NCBI GenBank assembly: GCA_039621445.1
Contig: CP154955.1
Span: 30,449,471-30,513,470, forward strand
Direction: 5' to 3'
DNA length: 64,000 nucleotides
Source: Euglena gracilis
Lineage: Eukaryota > Euglenida > Euglenophyceae > Euglenales
The notes below the pieces were generated by a model, which was not told the DNA's origin, made no database searches, and saw only the letters and a program-made list of their open reading frames with translations. This document shows positions 1-22,665 of the stretch, one piece after another; position 1 is the stretch's first letter, and the number at the start of each line of letters is the position of its first letter. Both the position numbers and the translations under genes were made by a program.

Positions 1-51
1 AGAACACCAATTACTCATTGAGTTCTGTGGCCAGTTGTTCGTCGAAATGAT
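1..51 (+). CDS. gene A exon: end of EF-like E-helix and loop
   Basis: Reads LLIEFCGQLFVEM, ending AT|GTCAGT (phase 2). It matches B exon 35161-35223 (ELLIEFSGKVSIDM). The 5' end is cut by the window edge or differs from B: B has about 14 more bases at its start. Confidence 0.55.
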
Positions 52-3000
52 GTCAGTGTGCGCAAATGCGCGAGTATGCGATGTGCGCATTTGCCACACC
101 AACCACTTCAAATTAACCATGCACAAACCGACCAAACAGACAGTTTGCACATTCAAACAAACCAACCATTTGAACGATTCTACAAACACATCAATTTTAG
201 CTTGCAGCCATGGTCTTTTTCGCAGTTTCGCAGTCGCACAAAGAGTTGGTGAGCGCATTTGCGCACACTGTCTATTTGCGTATTTGCACACATGCATTTG
301 CTCATCACCAATTCTCACAAGTTGAAGGTTCAGGGTATCGTATCAGGCTTGGGCACACCTCACCAAAACTTTCCATTAACATCCCATGTTGATGAGGCTG
401 TTCGGAAAGTTCCCAAGCACATCTGCTGGGTGTCATGTGCCCTGTATGCTGCTGTGGCACCCCAAAACTCAGGCATCCCAACTGGCAAAGTCCCTGCTTC
501 CATCTCCATGTCCCAGCGCACCACATCACACCCTGCCTACATTTTTGGGTTTTTGGTGGTCAATTACTCTCATTTGTTTTTTTTCCATTTCTTAAAGATG
601 TTTTTTTTAAAGAAAAAAGTCCTTGTGGGCAAATGAAGAAATAATGAAGAAAAATGAAGATGAAGCCAATGAAAAAAAAGATAAAGCGGGAGATGATCTG
701 CCTCAGAAGTGACCAAAAATTGGCCTGAAGAAGCGACCAAAAATAAAGTGGTCACTTTTGGCTGCTTCTTATTGCTTTTGACCGAAGGTGCTTGCTCACA
801 AGCAAGTGCGGCTTTTGCTGTGTGCCTGTGCTCATGCCCGCTGGCATTTTTATTTTGTCATTTTGTCATTTTTTGGACCAACACAGTGACAGTCCCATAC
901 TTTGGTTGGCTCTGTGTCGCGCGTGCGGATTTTCAGTGTTCGGTCCCTCCCACAGCCCCCCCCCCCCACAGGGGTAGACCTCCGGCGTCTGGATTTCCAC
1001 AACGCATGCGGGGGCGGCCCGGTGCAGTTCCCGGACTTCTTGCAGGTGTTCTTCCCGGCCGTGGACAGTGTTGTACGGGAGTCCCCAAAACCTGATGGGT
1101 GGTGTGGTGTGGGGGGGTCCAACCCCCCTCCCACCCCCCTGGTGGGTGATTGGTTTCCAACCCCTCCCCCAGGCTTTCCCAAATTTCCGGGGACACCATT
1201 TTTTCTGTCAGAATTTTCTTTTGGCACCTTGGGCGCCGAAGGAATTTTTCTTTGCGGGTGGTGAGGTGTGTTGGGGGTTGACAACAAGGTTGGTTGGGTG
1301 GGCCCCCCACCCCAGGCCTTCCCGTTCAGCCCTGGCCGTGGACCCGCAGGACGTCTACCGAGTCACACGCCGCAATATACCGGAGCGGTACGCACCGCAT
1401 GCGTTACATTTGGGTTCCAAATGTCTAGCACCATTAGTCTTGGGCCGAACACCACCCAAAACTGGTGCTGTTTATGGTTGTTCAAGCAAAATTTGATTTT
1501 AACCTGCATATCACAAGATGATATGAATAAGCGCCACTGTTCGGAGAAATTTGAAAGCTCGACGTGAAATCGCCCCACCATTTCACAATATACAGGCACA
1601 TTTTAAGACATTTGAGTTTTAGGTTAAAGAAGGGTACAGGTGCTAAATCAACCCAACCCCACAGGGACAGGTGGGAAGCCTGTCAGAGTCAAGGAGGTGG
1701 AGGGGTTTCCCATACATCCCTGCCACCCAATAATAAAATACCCAATTTGTGATTTGGGCAACTGAAACCTCAGCAAAAGAAGGTTGGGAACCCCCATGGG
1801 CTGACATCCACGGGTTTTTTGGACAGCTTTTTCAGCACCGCCATTCAAGAAAGGATGTATGTTTGGTTGTTTTAGGGTCAAATTTGGAGTTTGGAGAATA
1901 TCCCCACAAAAGAACACACTCTCTCCAGATGATCTTCACCCTCGTGCTGGAAAATTGTTCATCATATTTGCTGCTTATTGTTTTTTTTTCCTCAAAGTGA
2001 TCCTCGAAGTTTTTTTTTGGAATTTTCCATTTGCCATATTTAGATTTTTAGATATTGTATATACGCCCATGCCATACTCAGTGACGAATTCATGAAGCTG
2101 ATTTAAGCTGCTGAAGCGAGTGACAGGAATTCATCTCCGGCCGAAGACAGATTACAATAATTCAGTCAAATGACAGCCCAACAGCTCTGGCTGAACCGAT
2201 CGGCGGCAATTCCAATCCAGTGGTCACCGGGCTTCAGTGGAATCTTAGGATGCTCACATTTGGATTGTTTGCATATTTGGCTGACGTCCAAAGATCGGCA
2301 AAAGGGTCTTTTAGTTTTGGTTTTTCTTGTGGGGTGGGCATTTCTCCTTTTGTCCTTACTGCAGTGCAGTGCTCAACAAAAAAAGAGTCCTTTTTAACTG
2401 GTGACATTTGAGCATCCCCGGCACCCACCCGCCCATCCCAGGGAGTACTTCCGGCTGAAGCACGCGTTTGAGGCTTTGGACACAAAGAAGGTTGGCCCCA
2501 GGCTGCGTCGTACCACTCGGTTTGTACCCACCAATTTCTGCCAGATTGAAATTCTCTGGTTCTCTGTTGAAACACGTTGGTCTATTCTGCCTTGTTTCTT
2601 CTTCTTCTTATTTGTCAGTGCCCAAAACGCCCAAGAAAACATATCTTTTCTCTCTGCATTGAAAAGTTTTTGGATTCCAAGAAAACCAAAACAAGCAAGG
2701 AAGTGGATACGGATGCCAATCGGTGCCAAATAGAGAAGGATGAGAAACATTTCGCCTGATGTGCCCCATCCGCCGTCGCCTGCCCATGTTCCTCACCGTG
2801 GAACAGGTCAACCGTTCGCGGCCTGCCGCCGGCACTTCATACGCCAGCCGGCAGACAGGCTTGGGCCGAAGGCTCCCCGTTTTTCGTCCGCTGTTTATGC
2901 TTTGATTCTGCACCATTCCAATAAGATTGAGCCGTGTGTAGCCAACCAGCCCATCGCACGTTCTGAGAATGGTTTTTCAAATATATTGCATTACATCGAG

Positions 3001-4315
3001 ATGTATGCAAAGAGGACATTTGGTTGGCCACGGTACACCTGGGATTGAAGGTTAGGCTTACGGTTGGGACTGGTCGGCCCGGGGCATGACGCATATCCCT
3101 CCTGGCCCGGGCATCTCAGTAACCGCCGGCCTGACCGCCGGACGAATTCTAACACCTGCCTGGTCACCCTAAAAGCCGGGAGGACCCTGTCCCTTGTGGG
3201 GGCTGTTATCTCTCTGCCCCGGCCTGCCTGCCGCTTTTGGGAACCAGTCCGGACCAGGGATGCGTGTCGTGCGTGCAGGCCGCACCCGGGCCGGTTGGTT
3301 CTCACCCTAGCCTGAGGGGGGGGGATGCAAAAGTTTTTTTGTGTTTTTTGTGTTTGTTTTTTTTGCGGTTGTCGATTTTGGCAAAAAAAATGTGCGGTTT
3401 TTTTTTGCTTTTTTTTGTTGTTTTTTGTGTGTGTTTCTTTTCTGGCGATTTTTGGATTGTTTGATTGTGAAAAACCATTTTACATGCAATTTGCGTTTTT
3501 TTTGTGTGTTTTTTGTGTTTCTTTGTGTCGCGTTTTTTGGGGGGGGTCCCTGTTGCGTCCCCCCCCCCCCCCGCCAAACCCCATGTCTTCACTGACCCCA
3601 GGTATATACCATGGCCAACCAAGTGTCCACTTTGATACCCCCCGGTATCAAAAGACCCACCTGCCATATGTTTTTGCGTGTGTGTGTGTGTGTGTGTTTG
3701 TGTGTGTGTGGAAGCAACTCGTTGGGTATTTTGCATACTCGGTTTCTTTGGCATTTGACATCAGTTGAAAGGGGGCTCCCCAGCCCCCTTCCGACCCTGA
3801 CACTCTCCGGCAGCAGCGGGATGAGACGTCGGGGGGGATGAAGTTTGATGTGAAAGCATTCAATGTGCTGGACGCTGACGGCTCAGGTCAGTGGGTTTCT
3901 AGGGGAATTGCCTGCGTTCGAGTTGTTCTTTGGCGGAGCACGTATTTGTCGATGCCCCAGTTGTCTATCGATCAGGACCCATAATTGTGTTGCATGGAAG
4001 TGTGGTATGGGTTGTCCATCCGACTTATGTGCAACAGCAACGTGGTGCCTGCGCGGCCTCAGGAACCGTCACGTTCGAAGAGTACCTCCGAGGGTGGTAC
4101 CCCAGCCTGTGGTTCTCAAACCTCAAGCGGATGGTGGCCAAATGGGGCCGGCCCCACCAGCAGGTTTGCTGCCACCTGGAGGGTCTGGGAAGTGTTCATG
4201 TTCATTTTTTTTAAAGGATGGACCCCCCTGGCTTTCTTCTCACAAAACTTGCCGTCGGTCTATTGTGTTCAAAGACTTTTTGCATCTTCATTTTGGTTGA
4301 TATTTATTGTGGTGC

Positions 4316-4346
<31 letters not shown>

Positions 4347-4350
4347 TGTG

Positions 4351-4382
<32 letters not shown>

Positions 4383-7060
4383 TGTGTGTGTGTGTGTTTC
4401 CATATTGCATTCATGTTCGTGCTAAGAGTGTGTTTATTATGGTCATAGCCTCCATGACCCTTTGCCAGAATTGGTTTATTTTGTATCATGGATTCCTTTT
4501 GGGAGGATTTCAGCTCATATTTGCAGGCCGAAGGCTGCAACAGGTTTGGGGGGAGAAAGAATATCACACACGTTTTCTTCCTCTCCCCATACACACAGCA
4601 ACAACCCCCAACACAACACAACGCTGCCCCAACGTGGTGACCGAGACCCAGACCTGTTGGGGTGAGCCCCAGGCACTGCCCGGGCCAAACCCAGCCCCCC
4701 CCCCCCCCGGCCCCAGGGGTCGGTGCCGCCCTCGGAGGCCACGGTGGCGGCGCTGCAGGCCCTGGACGAGTACGCCGCCCAGGCGGAGGCCCACCGGCGG
4801 GAGGCGCAGGGCGGGCGGCAGAAGTGGCCGGTGGGCCCCTCCCCCTCCCCCCCCCTGCCCAGCAGGGTGGCCCCTTGCCCCAGCACTGCTGAAATGTGAA
4901 TGTTGTTTTCTCATCTGCATTTTTGGCATTTTGTTTTGTTTTCCTTTTTTTTTTGATTCAACCGACAATTTGGTTGTGAAAAACGGGGAGGGGCGTCGGT
5001 CGCGCTGTAACTCCTGACTCGGAAGTCGAAGGCGCATCGTTTTTTGTGTTTGAATTGCAGCCACATTTTTTGCAAGTTTGCTGGAGATTCCATCCAGGCT
5101 TCCAATTCAACGGTGCCTCCCTGGACCTGGTATTGATGGTCTTTGTCCCGTCGCCCTGCATTGCCACTGCTTTTGTGGTTGCAATGACCCCGCTTGAATT
5201 ATGGCCCCATGACCTTGGCCTGACAACCAGGGAATTTCTTAAGGAAGGGGTGGGGTCCAGTCTCCGGCTGGCAAAAAGGCTGCTGGCTGGAAATGAGCTG
5301 GGTATAGGGGAGGAGGGAGGGGGGGGGCCCGGGGCTGGAGGGGGCTGGGCTGTGCTGGGTCGATGAAAACCAAAATTTTGCAACACATTTTTGCCGTTTT
5401 CGACATTTTGATGGATGGATCTGGATCAAGGCTGGGGGGCTGTGATGGAGGAAGCTGTAATGAGGGGGAAAATGCAGGGGTAGGTGAGCTGGGCAGCCCA
5501 GTTGGCTGGCCAGCCTCCTGCATGGAAGGAGTTCAAACGTTGAAGTGAATAAGGCAGCCATCCTCGATTTGCCCACCCTCCCGGGGTCCAAGTAGTGGAT
5601 CTGGGGGGTTCCTATGGATTGACCTAGGTTATAGATTGGGATACGACCGGATTCCCGGAGGTCCACCATTTTTAGGAATTTGGCCAGAAGTTATGCCGCA
5701 TTGCGGACGAATTTAGGCGGAATTAAGGTCGAACTGGGGCACATTTTTAGGGCACAAAATCCGTTTTTAAAATCTGCCACAGTTCAGGGGTTTTTTTTTT
5801 AGTCATGGACCCCCGACCCCGAGGGGGGAGGGGGGTTGGGTGGGTTGGTCCAGCCAAGCCCCCACCGAGGGGGGGTTCCACCAGGGTGGAGTGGGAAATA
5901 CGCCGAAAATTTTTGGAACGGTGCTATTTTTAAAGGTTGAGGAAATTTTAGGTTTTTTAAGGCATTTTTTTCCTCGGTAAAATCTCAGCCGAAGATGGCC
6001 ATGCTCTTGTTTTTTTGACCTTTTGCAGTGAAAGTGTGGTAAAATGTCAGTGATTGTTGTCCACCCTTTTTGACCTTCACACCCCCCCCCCCTAACAATT
6101 TTTCCCCGTCAATTTTCTAATTTGATTTTAATTTTCACCCCCACTGGTTCCAGGTCCATTTTTTTGGTTTTTTTTTGCTACCACCAACCCACGCTTTTGG
6201 TGAATTTAATTTTCCAGTTTCCACCCTGATTTGTTCTGTTTTTGGTGACCGAGGCAACCGCTTGCTCACTGGACCTCCAGGGATTCTATTTTTATGTTTT
6301 TGGTTCTGCCGCTTCTGACATTGGGTTTTTAAGCCATTTTTTGTGCAGGGTTTTTCAACGGTTTCCCCGGGTGATTTTTAGGTTTTTTAAGGTTTTTTAA
6401 GGTTTTTTTCATTTGGCTTTAAGGTTTTTTAAGGTTTTTTTTAATTTTTTTAAATAATAGTTAATTTGGCCGGGATTGCGGCGAATTTGGGAATTAAGGT
6501 CGGGGCACATTTTTAGGCGAATTTATTTTTCTGCCACAGTTCGGGAGTTTTTTTTTTCAGGTCTACCCCCCGAGGGCCCCGGTGGGGGGGGGGGGGGGGG
6601 GGTGGTGGTGGGCCAGCCAGGGGTTCCACCGGGGGGGGGGGTTTTTTGTCCACGTTTTTTTTTTTTTGAGTTTTTTTTTTGAGGTGGTTTTTTTGGGTGG
6701 GGGTTATTCCGGGTTTCAGTTTATTCCGTTGTGATTGGTCTTTCGTGTCGATCCCCAACCTTTTCAAAGTGCACGCTGTTTCGTGGGGTCTCCTGTGAAT
6801 GCTAAGGACAGTGTACGGTTGAGATCTTTCACCTTTGTGCGCTGCTCTGTTCCACAGGTATTTTGCTGCACCCCCACCCCCACCCCCTGCCTCCCCTGCA
6901 GGCAGCCCTGCGGCAGGCGTGCAGGCCGGCGGAGGCCATCGAGGTCGCCACCCGGGCGAACCTCCGGCGGGAGGAGGCGGCGGCGTGGCAGGCGCTGGTG
7001 GAGGGCTTCGACCGCGGGGCCATCGCCCTGCAGGTGGGGCCGCTCGACGTGAACGTGTGA
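1..7060 (+). CDS. EF-hand protein gene A (5' part missing, spliced)
   Basis: Ten exons can be joined with matching codon phase: 1-51, 226-248, 972-1067, 1330-1402, 2442-2509, 2745-2806, 3814-3886, 4063-4163, 4717-4830, 6902-7060 (TGA at 7058). The product has a first EF-like unit (loop region GQLFVEM, then VDLRRLDFHNACGGG), a degenerate second unit (AFEALDTKK ... FLTVEQ) and a canonical EF-hand, FNVLDADGSG joined to TVTFEEYL across an intron. An Ala/Glu/Arg-rich helical tail follows (exons 9 and 10). EF-hands of this type bind Ca2+ and usually act as sensors or buffers; the partner and location are unknown. The upstream exons lie outside the window; in paralogue B they continue into more EF-hand exons. 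The exon 3 end (1045 or 1067) and exon 6 end are the least certain. The family call is firm, the exact model is not. Confidence 0.7.
226..248 (+). CDS. gene A 23-nt microexon
   Basis: Lies between tttttcgcag and GTGAGC. Its 23 bases convert phase 2 to phase 1 exactly as the neighbours need, giving IFAVAQRVG across the joins. The same 23 bases are identical in B (35398-35420), while the flanking intron has diverged. Confidence 0.6.
972..1067 (+). CDS. gene A exon: VDLRRLDFHNACGGG helix-loop
   Basis: Starts after ccccacag with GG, then reads VDLRRLDFHNACGGGPVQF and PDFLQVFFPAVD. The donor GTGTTG at 1068 gives phase 1, which fits the next exon; GTGTTC at 1046 is the alternative. The B copy is at 35884. 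Confidence 0.65.
1330..1402 (+). CDS. gene A exon inverted in paralogue B
   Basis: Reads LAVDPQDVYRVTRRNIPERY then APHA, with cgttcag before it and donor GTTACA after. Phases join both neighbours (1 in, 2 out). The homologous sequence in B lies on the opposite strand (within 36086-36435). Confidence 0.5.
2442..2509 (+). CDS. gene A exon: EF E-helix EYFRLKHAFEALDTKK
   Basis: Follows cccatcccag and encodes an amphipathic E-helix and loop start (EYFRLKHAFEALDTKK). Two donors are possible: after AAGAAG at 2490, or GTACCA at 2510, which keeps phase with 2745. The B copy is 37474-37541. Confidence 0.65.
2745..2806 (+). CDS. gene A exon: IRRRLPMFLTVEQ
   Basis: Second half of a degenerate EF unit (PIRRRLPMFLTVEQ). 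Here the donor is CAG|GTCAAC; B lacks this GT and runs on to 37874, so the two copies use different donors. Confidence 0.5.
3814..3886 (+). CDS. gene A exon: canonical EF-hand, first half
   Basis: After ctccggcag, reads QRDETSGGMKFDVKAFNVLD then ADGSG, phase 1 at the donor GTCAGT. It carries loop positions 1, 3 and 5 (D, D, S) and the loop glycine. Nearly identical to B 38064-38136. Confidence 0.8.
4063..4163 (+). CDS. gene A exon: canonical EF-hand, second half
   Basis: Continues the loop as TVTFEEYLRGWYPSLW (Glu at loop position 12), then NLKRMVAKWGRPHQQ. Acceptor ggcctcag, donor GTTTGC, phase 0. The intron splits the Ca2+ loop at its invariant glycine, as in B. Confidence 0.8.
4313..4397 (+). 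repeat. (TGCG)n/(GT)n microsatellite
   Basis: In the intron after gene A exon 4063-4163; the B intron keeps only a short GT tract (38600-38620). Confidence 0.95.
4717..4830 (+). CDS. gene A exon: helical tail 1
   Basis: 38 codons in phase 0 (SEATVAALQALDEYAAQAEA then HRREAQ), between a C-run ending in ccccag and donor GTGGGC. Helical, Ala/Glu rich. The B copy is 39005-39115. Confidence 0.7.
5225..5530 (+). repeat. CCGGC-rich dispersed repeat, copy 1
   Basis: Shares long stretches with 20280-20760 and, inverted, with 7690-8110: CTGGCAAAAAGGCTGCTGGC, GGTCGATGAAAACCAA, GATGGATGGATCT and the GAGCTGGGCAGCCCAG block. It lies in the last intron of gene A. I see no coding signal in it. Confidence 0.6.
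5760..6890 (+). other. last intron of gene A, low-complexity part
   Basis: No exon seen. Holds G/C runs, T-rich sequence and a degenerate tandem of AAGGTTTTTT units around 6360-6460. B lacks most of this stretch. Confidence 0.5.
6902..7060 (+). CDS. gene A terminal exon
   Basis: 53 codons including TGA at 7058. Contains one copy of a 23-residue helical unit, AIEVATRANLRREEAAAW plus QALVE, and ends VGPLDVNV. B carries two copies of this unit and an unrelated tail. Confidence 0.65.
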   Translation, partial: AALRQACRPAEAIEVATRANLRREEAAAWQALVEGFDRGAIALQVGPLDVNV

Positions 7061-7689
7061 AGGGTCGCCCTGCCGCCCACCCAGACCCAGACCCCAGCGA
7101 AGCGGACGCGAGGCCGCGGCAGCCTCTCCATCCTACACCCCATCCCTGCCTCTTGATCCTTGCACTGTGCCGCCACATGGGTGTGGCGTTGGGACATTGT
7201 CCTTGGTTTGCAAATGGTCAACCGCACTCCCTCCCACCCTTGTCACCTGTTTGTTGTGAAATCGGCGTGTGTTGCTTTAGTGTGTTTGGCTTGGTTTGGT
7301 CCGTTTCGACCGAATTATATCTTTGTAAATGCCAAATTTCAGGGTTACAGGAGCCTGCTGGAACAACTGAGTTGCTGCAATGACTGGGTTGCAGGAACCT
7401 AGTCGTTGGGTGCCGCGGTGGGGGGGGGCGGGCTAGTATCTGGGGGAGGGGGGAATATGCAAGTTGCATCTTTTTGCATAATCAAAAATGTTGAAAGTTT
7501 GCATCTTTTTGAGGTTGCATTTTTTTTGCCCAGTGAAAACTTTGTGAAATTTTGCATTTTTTTGCATTTTTATAATGCTATGCTTTTTCGATTTTGTTCG
7601 GGCATTTGCAAAGGCAAATTTCTCCGCTTTCAGACACTGAATGTTTTGGACCAATTTCTCAGGGGACTCGGTTGTCAGCTTGCAGAGAA

Positions 7690-8110
7690 TTCCTAAGCCG
7701 GAGGGTACCCTAACCCCCGGGTGGGGGGCCCAGCCAGCTAGCAGCTCAAATCCAGCCAGCAGCCCCCCCCCCCCCCCCGGGGGGTCGACTGAAATAAAGT
7801 TGGGTCCAGCCAGCCGGCCGAAGGCCGGGACAGCCGGCTGGCCAGCCAACTGGTCTGCCCCGCTCACCTACCCCTGCTTTTTCCCCCTCATTACTGCTTC
7901 CTCCATCACAGCCCCCAAGCCTTGATCCAGATCCATCCATCAAAGGGTGGGGGTCCAGCCAGCTAGCAGCTCAAATCCAGCCAGCAGCCCAAATTCGGGC
8001 TGGGAACCCCCCCCCCCCCCCGGGGGTCGACTGAAATAAAGTTGGGTCCAGCCCGGCCGGAGGCGGGCCAGCCGGCCGAAGGCCGGGACAAGCAAATGAC
8101 CAGTAGCATG
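7690..8110 (-). repeat. CCGGC-rich dispersed repeat, two inverted partial copies
   Basis: Inverted relative to 5225-5530 and 20280-20760. Two back-to-back partial copies each hold CCCCCCGGGGGGTCGACTG-like cores, then AAATAAAGTTGGGTCCAGCC and GGCCGAAGGCC palindromes. It lies downstream of gene A. Confidence 0.55.
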
Positions 8111-9622
8111 GGCAAACACCTCGTGCATTTCGCCCTCGTGAGGCCATGCATTGTTCGCTGGCGGTGCTGTGTGGATTGTTTTGTTGCGCTGGGTTAGGAG
8201 CTTGGTGCTTTTTATCTGGAAGCCGACGAAGGAAGGCGGACGGGGGGACGAGGAGTGCACAGCACAAGTCGCTGCTTGCGTGTGAGGGCGTGTGGCCCGC
8301 ACTGTCCTCCGCGCTGCCTTGACGGTTTGAGCGGTTGAGGGGGGCTATCTGCAAACCCCATGGGGTCTTCAATGAGGGTAGGACGCTGTGTGGGAGCTGA
8401 CCTCCTTTCGGAATGCTGACACTGAAAACAAAAAAAAACCGTGTACTTGAGGTCGGGGTCCCCCGCCCCTGTGGGATGGCGCAGGCACTGCACATGGGAC
8501 CCAATGTCCGGAGCCGGAGGCGGAGTCCGGAATGTCAAAGGGGGGGTGTTCGGGCAAACAGGGAACGCAGTTAGGCACTTCGGGGATCCAAGCCGGCTGA
8601 ACCTGCGCGTAACATTTTTGATGCACAGCAATGGATCTCAATGTTCTTGCAGGAAGTTGTATGCCCCCTCGAGGTGGTGCTCACCAGAGTTAGCAGTTGC
8701 TCAGTGCTCAGTGCCCCTTTCTGGGCGGCTACTTCTTGGGGGAGTCCTCCCCCTCCCGTTCCTGAGGATGTCGAAAACACATTTTCTTAACAGAGGGGTC
8801 GGCTCAGGCTCGCATGGTGTGTGCTCCCCCCAGTGTGTGTCCCTTCCTCCCTGGTCGATGCTCCCTCGAGGGAGCACAAGGCACCCTTTTGTGAGCCAAT
8901 TATGCACTGAAATTGGTGTGGCCGTGTGATTTTACAGTCGGCTCCATCCCCCACTATTGTCCGGTTTCGCACATTTCCCGGGATGAAAAGGCCAACGTTG
9001 CCATTCTGTCCATATATTGAAGTGGGCCTGCACCTGGGGACCCATGCCAGACATTCATTTTAGTGTGTATTGCCAAAAAATATTGTTTATTGTGTGCATT
9101 ACCACAGAAATTCTTTATGTCACATTTGTATCACCAAAAAAATGCAGGGGGGATGCCCAGACACGGTGTGGCGCACCTTGCCGCTGCACACTGTGTGCAC
9201 CATGCACACGTGCAAAAGACAGTTCTTATTTTTAGGAGGGGTTTTTTATGGATTATGCTCGGGTTTTTTTTTCTGAGGATCACACGGGGGAAGGTGTTGG
9301 ATGGTTGGATCCGGGGCCGCCCTCCCCCTCCCCCAGGGGGGGGTCCCCGCGCCTGGGGTTTGAGAAAGGGGTCTGGCACAAAGTGCTGGAACCTTTTTGA
9401 AATGTGCTTTTCGGATTTTTCCTTCGAGCCCTATCTTGGGGGAGGGATCCTGCACTGGGCTGGGTGGGTGGGGGGGAACCCCCAGTGTCGCAAACAGAAT
9501 CCTGGCTTTTGGTGTAAACACCTGTATCTGCTTCTTTTGATTGGGCCATTCCAAGCCTTTGTGTTATCACCAACGATGTTGTGTATGGCATGTGCATCAC
9601 CAAAAAAGTGTGTCTCGCGCAG

Positions 9623-9743
9623 GGATTTGTTGGTTGCACGGCGTCCCAGACCAGCCGCAACACAGCAGCACATTGATTTGGGAGGCTCGGGTCCAGAACG
9701 GGTCCGCCCCCCTGAGCGTCTTTTTGAAAAGGCACGGCTTTAG
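9623..9743 (+). CDS. possible 3' exon of an unknown gene
   Basis: After gtctcgcgcag the frame is open for 39 codons to a TAG at 9741 and reads DLLVARRPRPAATQQHIDLG then a PERVRPPERLFEKARL tail. I do not recognise a family and found no partner exon. It sits just upstream of the proposed start of gene D. The minus strand here is also open, so the call is weak. Confidence 0.25.
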
Positions 9744-9830
9744 AGGAGTTTGGCCCGCAGAACAGCGGCCCCCCGTGCCACACTCCTCCGCCGCCAACCC
9801 CTCCCACACAGCCGGCACGGTGCACAGCCC

Positions 9831-20955
<11,125 letters not shown>

Positions 20956-22379
20956 CGGCCCAGCATTCGGCCATCAACAGGGGGCGCAGACAATCTGCAG
21001 AACAAGGCATCAGAGGGTAAGGGAGATCAAATTAAAAATTAAATAGCCAAATGGAAACTGCACCCACTATGTAACCTATCATTCTGAAGCACTAGACATA
21101 TTCAATCAAAATAATTCTGAAAGGCTAAATGCTGGAAAGGAAAACCCCAAATTGTGCTGCGCATACAAATGTTACCTGTTCGGTGACCTCCTGTAAACCT
21201 CCCCTCCCAAATCACTTTGCAATGCCTGAATGCACCTTAACATACCCAAATGACTTCACAGGGGAGGGTGAATACAAAGAAATAATTTGAAACGCCAATG
21301 TTGTGCTGTCTGAATAGAAGCATTGCCAATGCCTTCTCTGAGAATCTGTCAATTTCAGAAACTTGGCTACCTGGTAAAATGAACAGGCATGCGATCCACA
21401 CATCCCAGAGTTTAAATTCACCTCTGATTCCATTGCAACCTGTGCATGCTAACAAAATCAGCCCTTCATCACTTCCGCGCCTCGAGTATTTGGGTTTGGG
21501 TTTGGGTTTTTGGTTTTTTTGGTTCACATTGAACATCTGCGGGAATGGTCCATTCATTGGACAACATTGGACAATGATTCACTACGATCTGTTCAGTCTT
21601 TTCCCACAGACTCACTTGTTTTTTGGGCAACTTTGGGAAATTTGGGCTGGCTGGAAAAATATTGCTGGCTACTACCCCCACGCGGGGGCGGCGGGGGCGG
21701 CCAGGGCAGAAGGGGAATCGGCCAAACAGCCAGGGTGGTGGGTGGGGGGGTCGACGACCCCCCCATCGCCTCTTCCCATATTTCCGGGAGCACTAATTTT
21801 TGGACCCAAAAATTTTTCCCGGCGCTTTCGGTGCCGGGTGTTTTTTGAACCCATTTTGGGACCCTCATAGGGGGTCCCCACCAAAACCCCCCAAAACCCC
21901 ATTTTTACATTTTTTGCAAGTTTTCAACTTTTTAAAAATTTTATTTTGAGAGGTTTTTGAAGCAAAAAAATGCTATTGAAAATCCAAAAAAATTACACGA
22001 GAAAAAATATCAGTAATATGTGATTGTGCCAAAATTTGTGCAGTTTTTTTTGATTTTCGTTTTTTTCACCCCTCCTAATAACTTCCAATTCTTAATCCTA
22101 AGTTTTTTGAGATTTTTTTTGCAAAAAAAAGTGTGCGTCTCCATCAAAAAATCATGTATTTTGAGTCTGTTTTTCAAAAAAAAATTCAAAAAAGTTTTCC
22201 CAGCCAAAATCGCCGTTTCCCCAAAATTGGTGAAAATGTTGTGGTGGGTAGGGGGGGTCGACCCCCCCACCCGGCCTTCTCGTTCTGCCCTGGAGCGGCA
22301 GGGGCGGCGGGGGCGGGCGGGAGGGTTTGGTCGGGCTTGGCGAGGGTCACTCACCGCGGGGCGCTGTGTGAGCCCGTAG

Positions 22380-22665
22380 AGTAGCACTCCAGGATATGCT
22401 CAACGTCCTTGGCCCACAGCCAGTACCATGAGTACCGTGGTGGTGTGCTGACCTTGCGGGTGTGAACTACCAGCGACTTTTGGCACCATGGTCACGTAGG
22501 TATGGAGCTAGCATGGTGGCCAGCGACCGTCTGCCTGCACCATGTTGAACAGCCGCGTGACAGCCTCAGGCCAAGGAGGGGCAGCGACCGCCACACACCG
22601 ATGGGGATCCCTGCCATGCCAGGGTAAGCTTCTTCGTGTATCGCCCGTAGAGCTACCTGCACGCA
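22380..22665 (-). pseudogene. decayed non-LTR retrotransposon reverse transcriptase fragment
   Basis: On the minus strand, pieces of an RT domain appear in order but in different frames: HEEAYPGMAGIPIGVWRSLP, then EAVTRLFNMVQADGRWPP, then YVTMVPKVAGSSHP, then YWLWAKDVEHILE. Order and spacing fit the LINE-type RT pattern (a PGxDGxP-like start, LxxLxNxxxxxGxWP, a VxxxPK block, then RPIxVLxxxYRLWA). Frameshifts mean it is inactive. The open minus-strand frame 22653-23123 just upstream may be the same element's 5' part but has no motif I can name. Confidence 0.5.

Noticed and set aside
8640-8790. Possible exon EVVCPLEVVLTRVSS after gttcttgcag
   Set aside because: Ends at a stop without a partner exon or motif; it could be chance.
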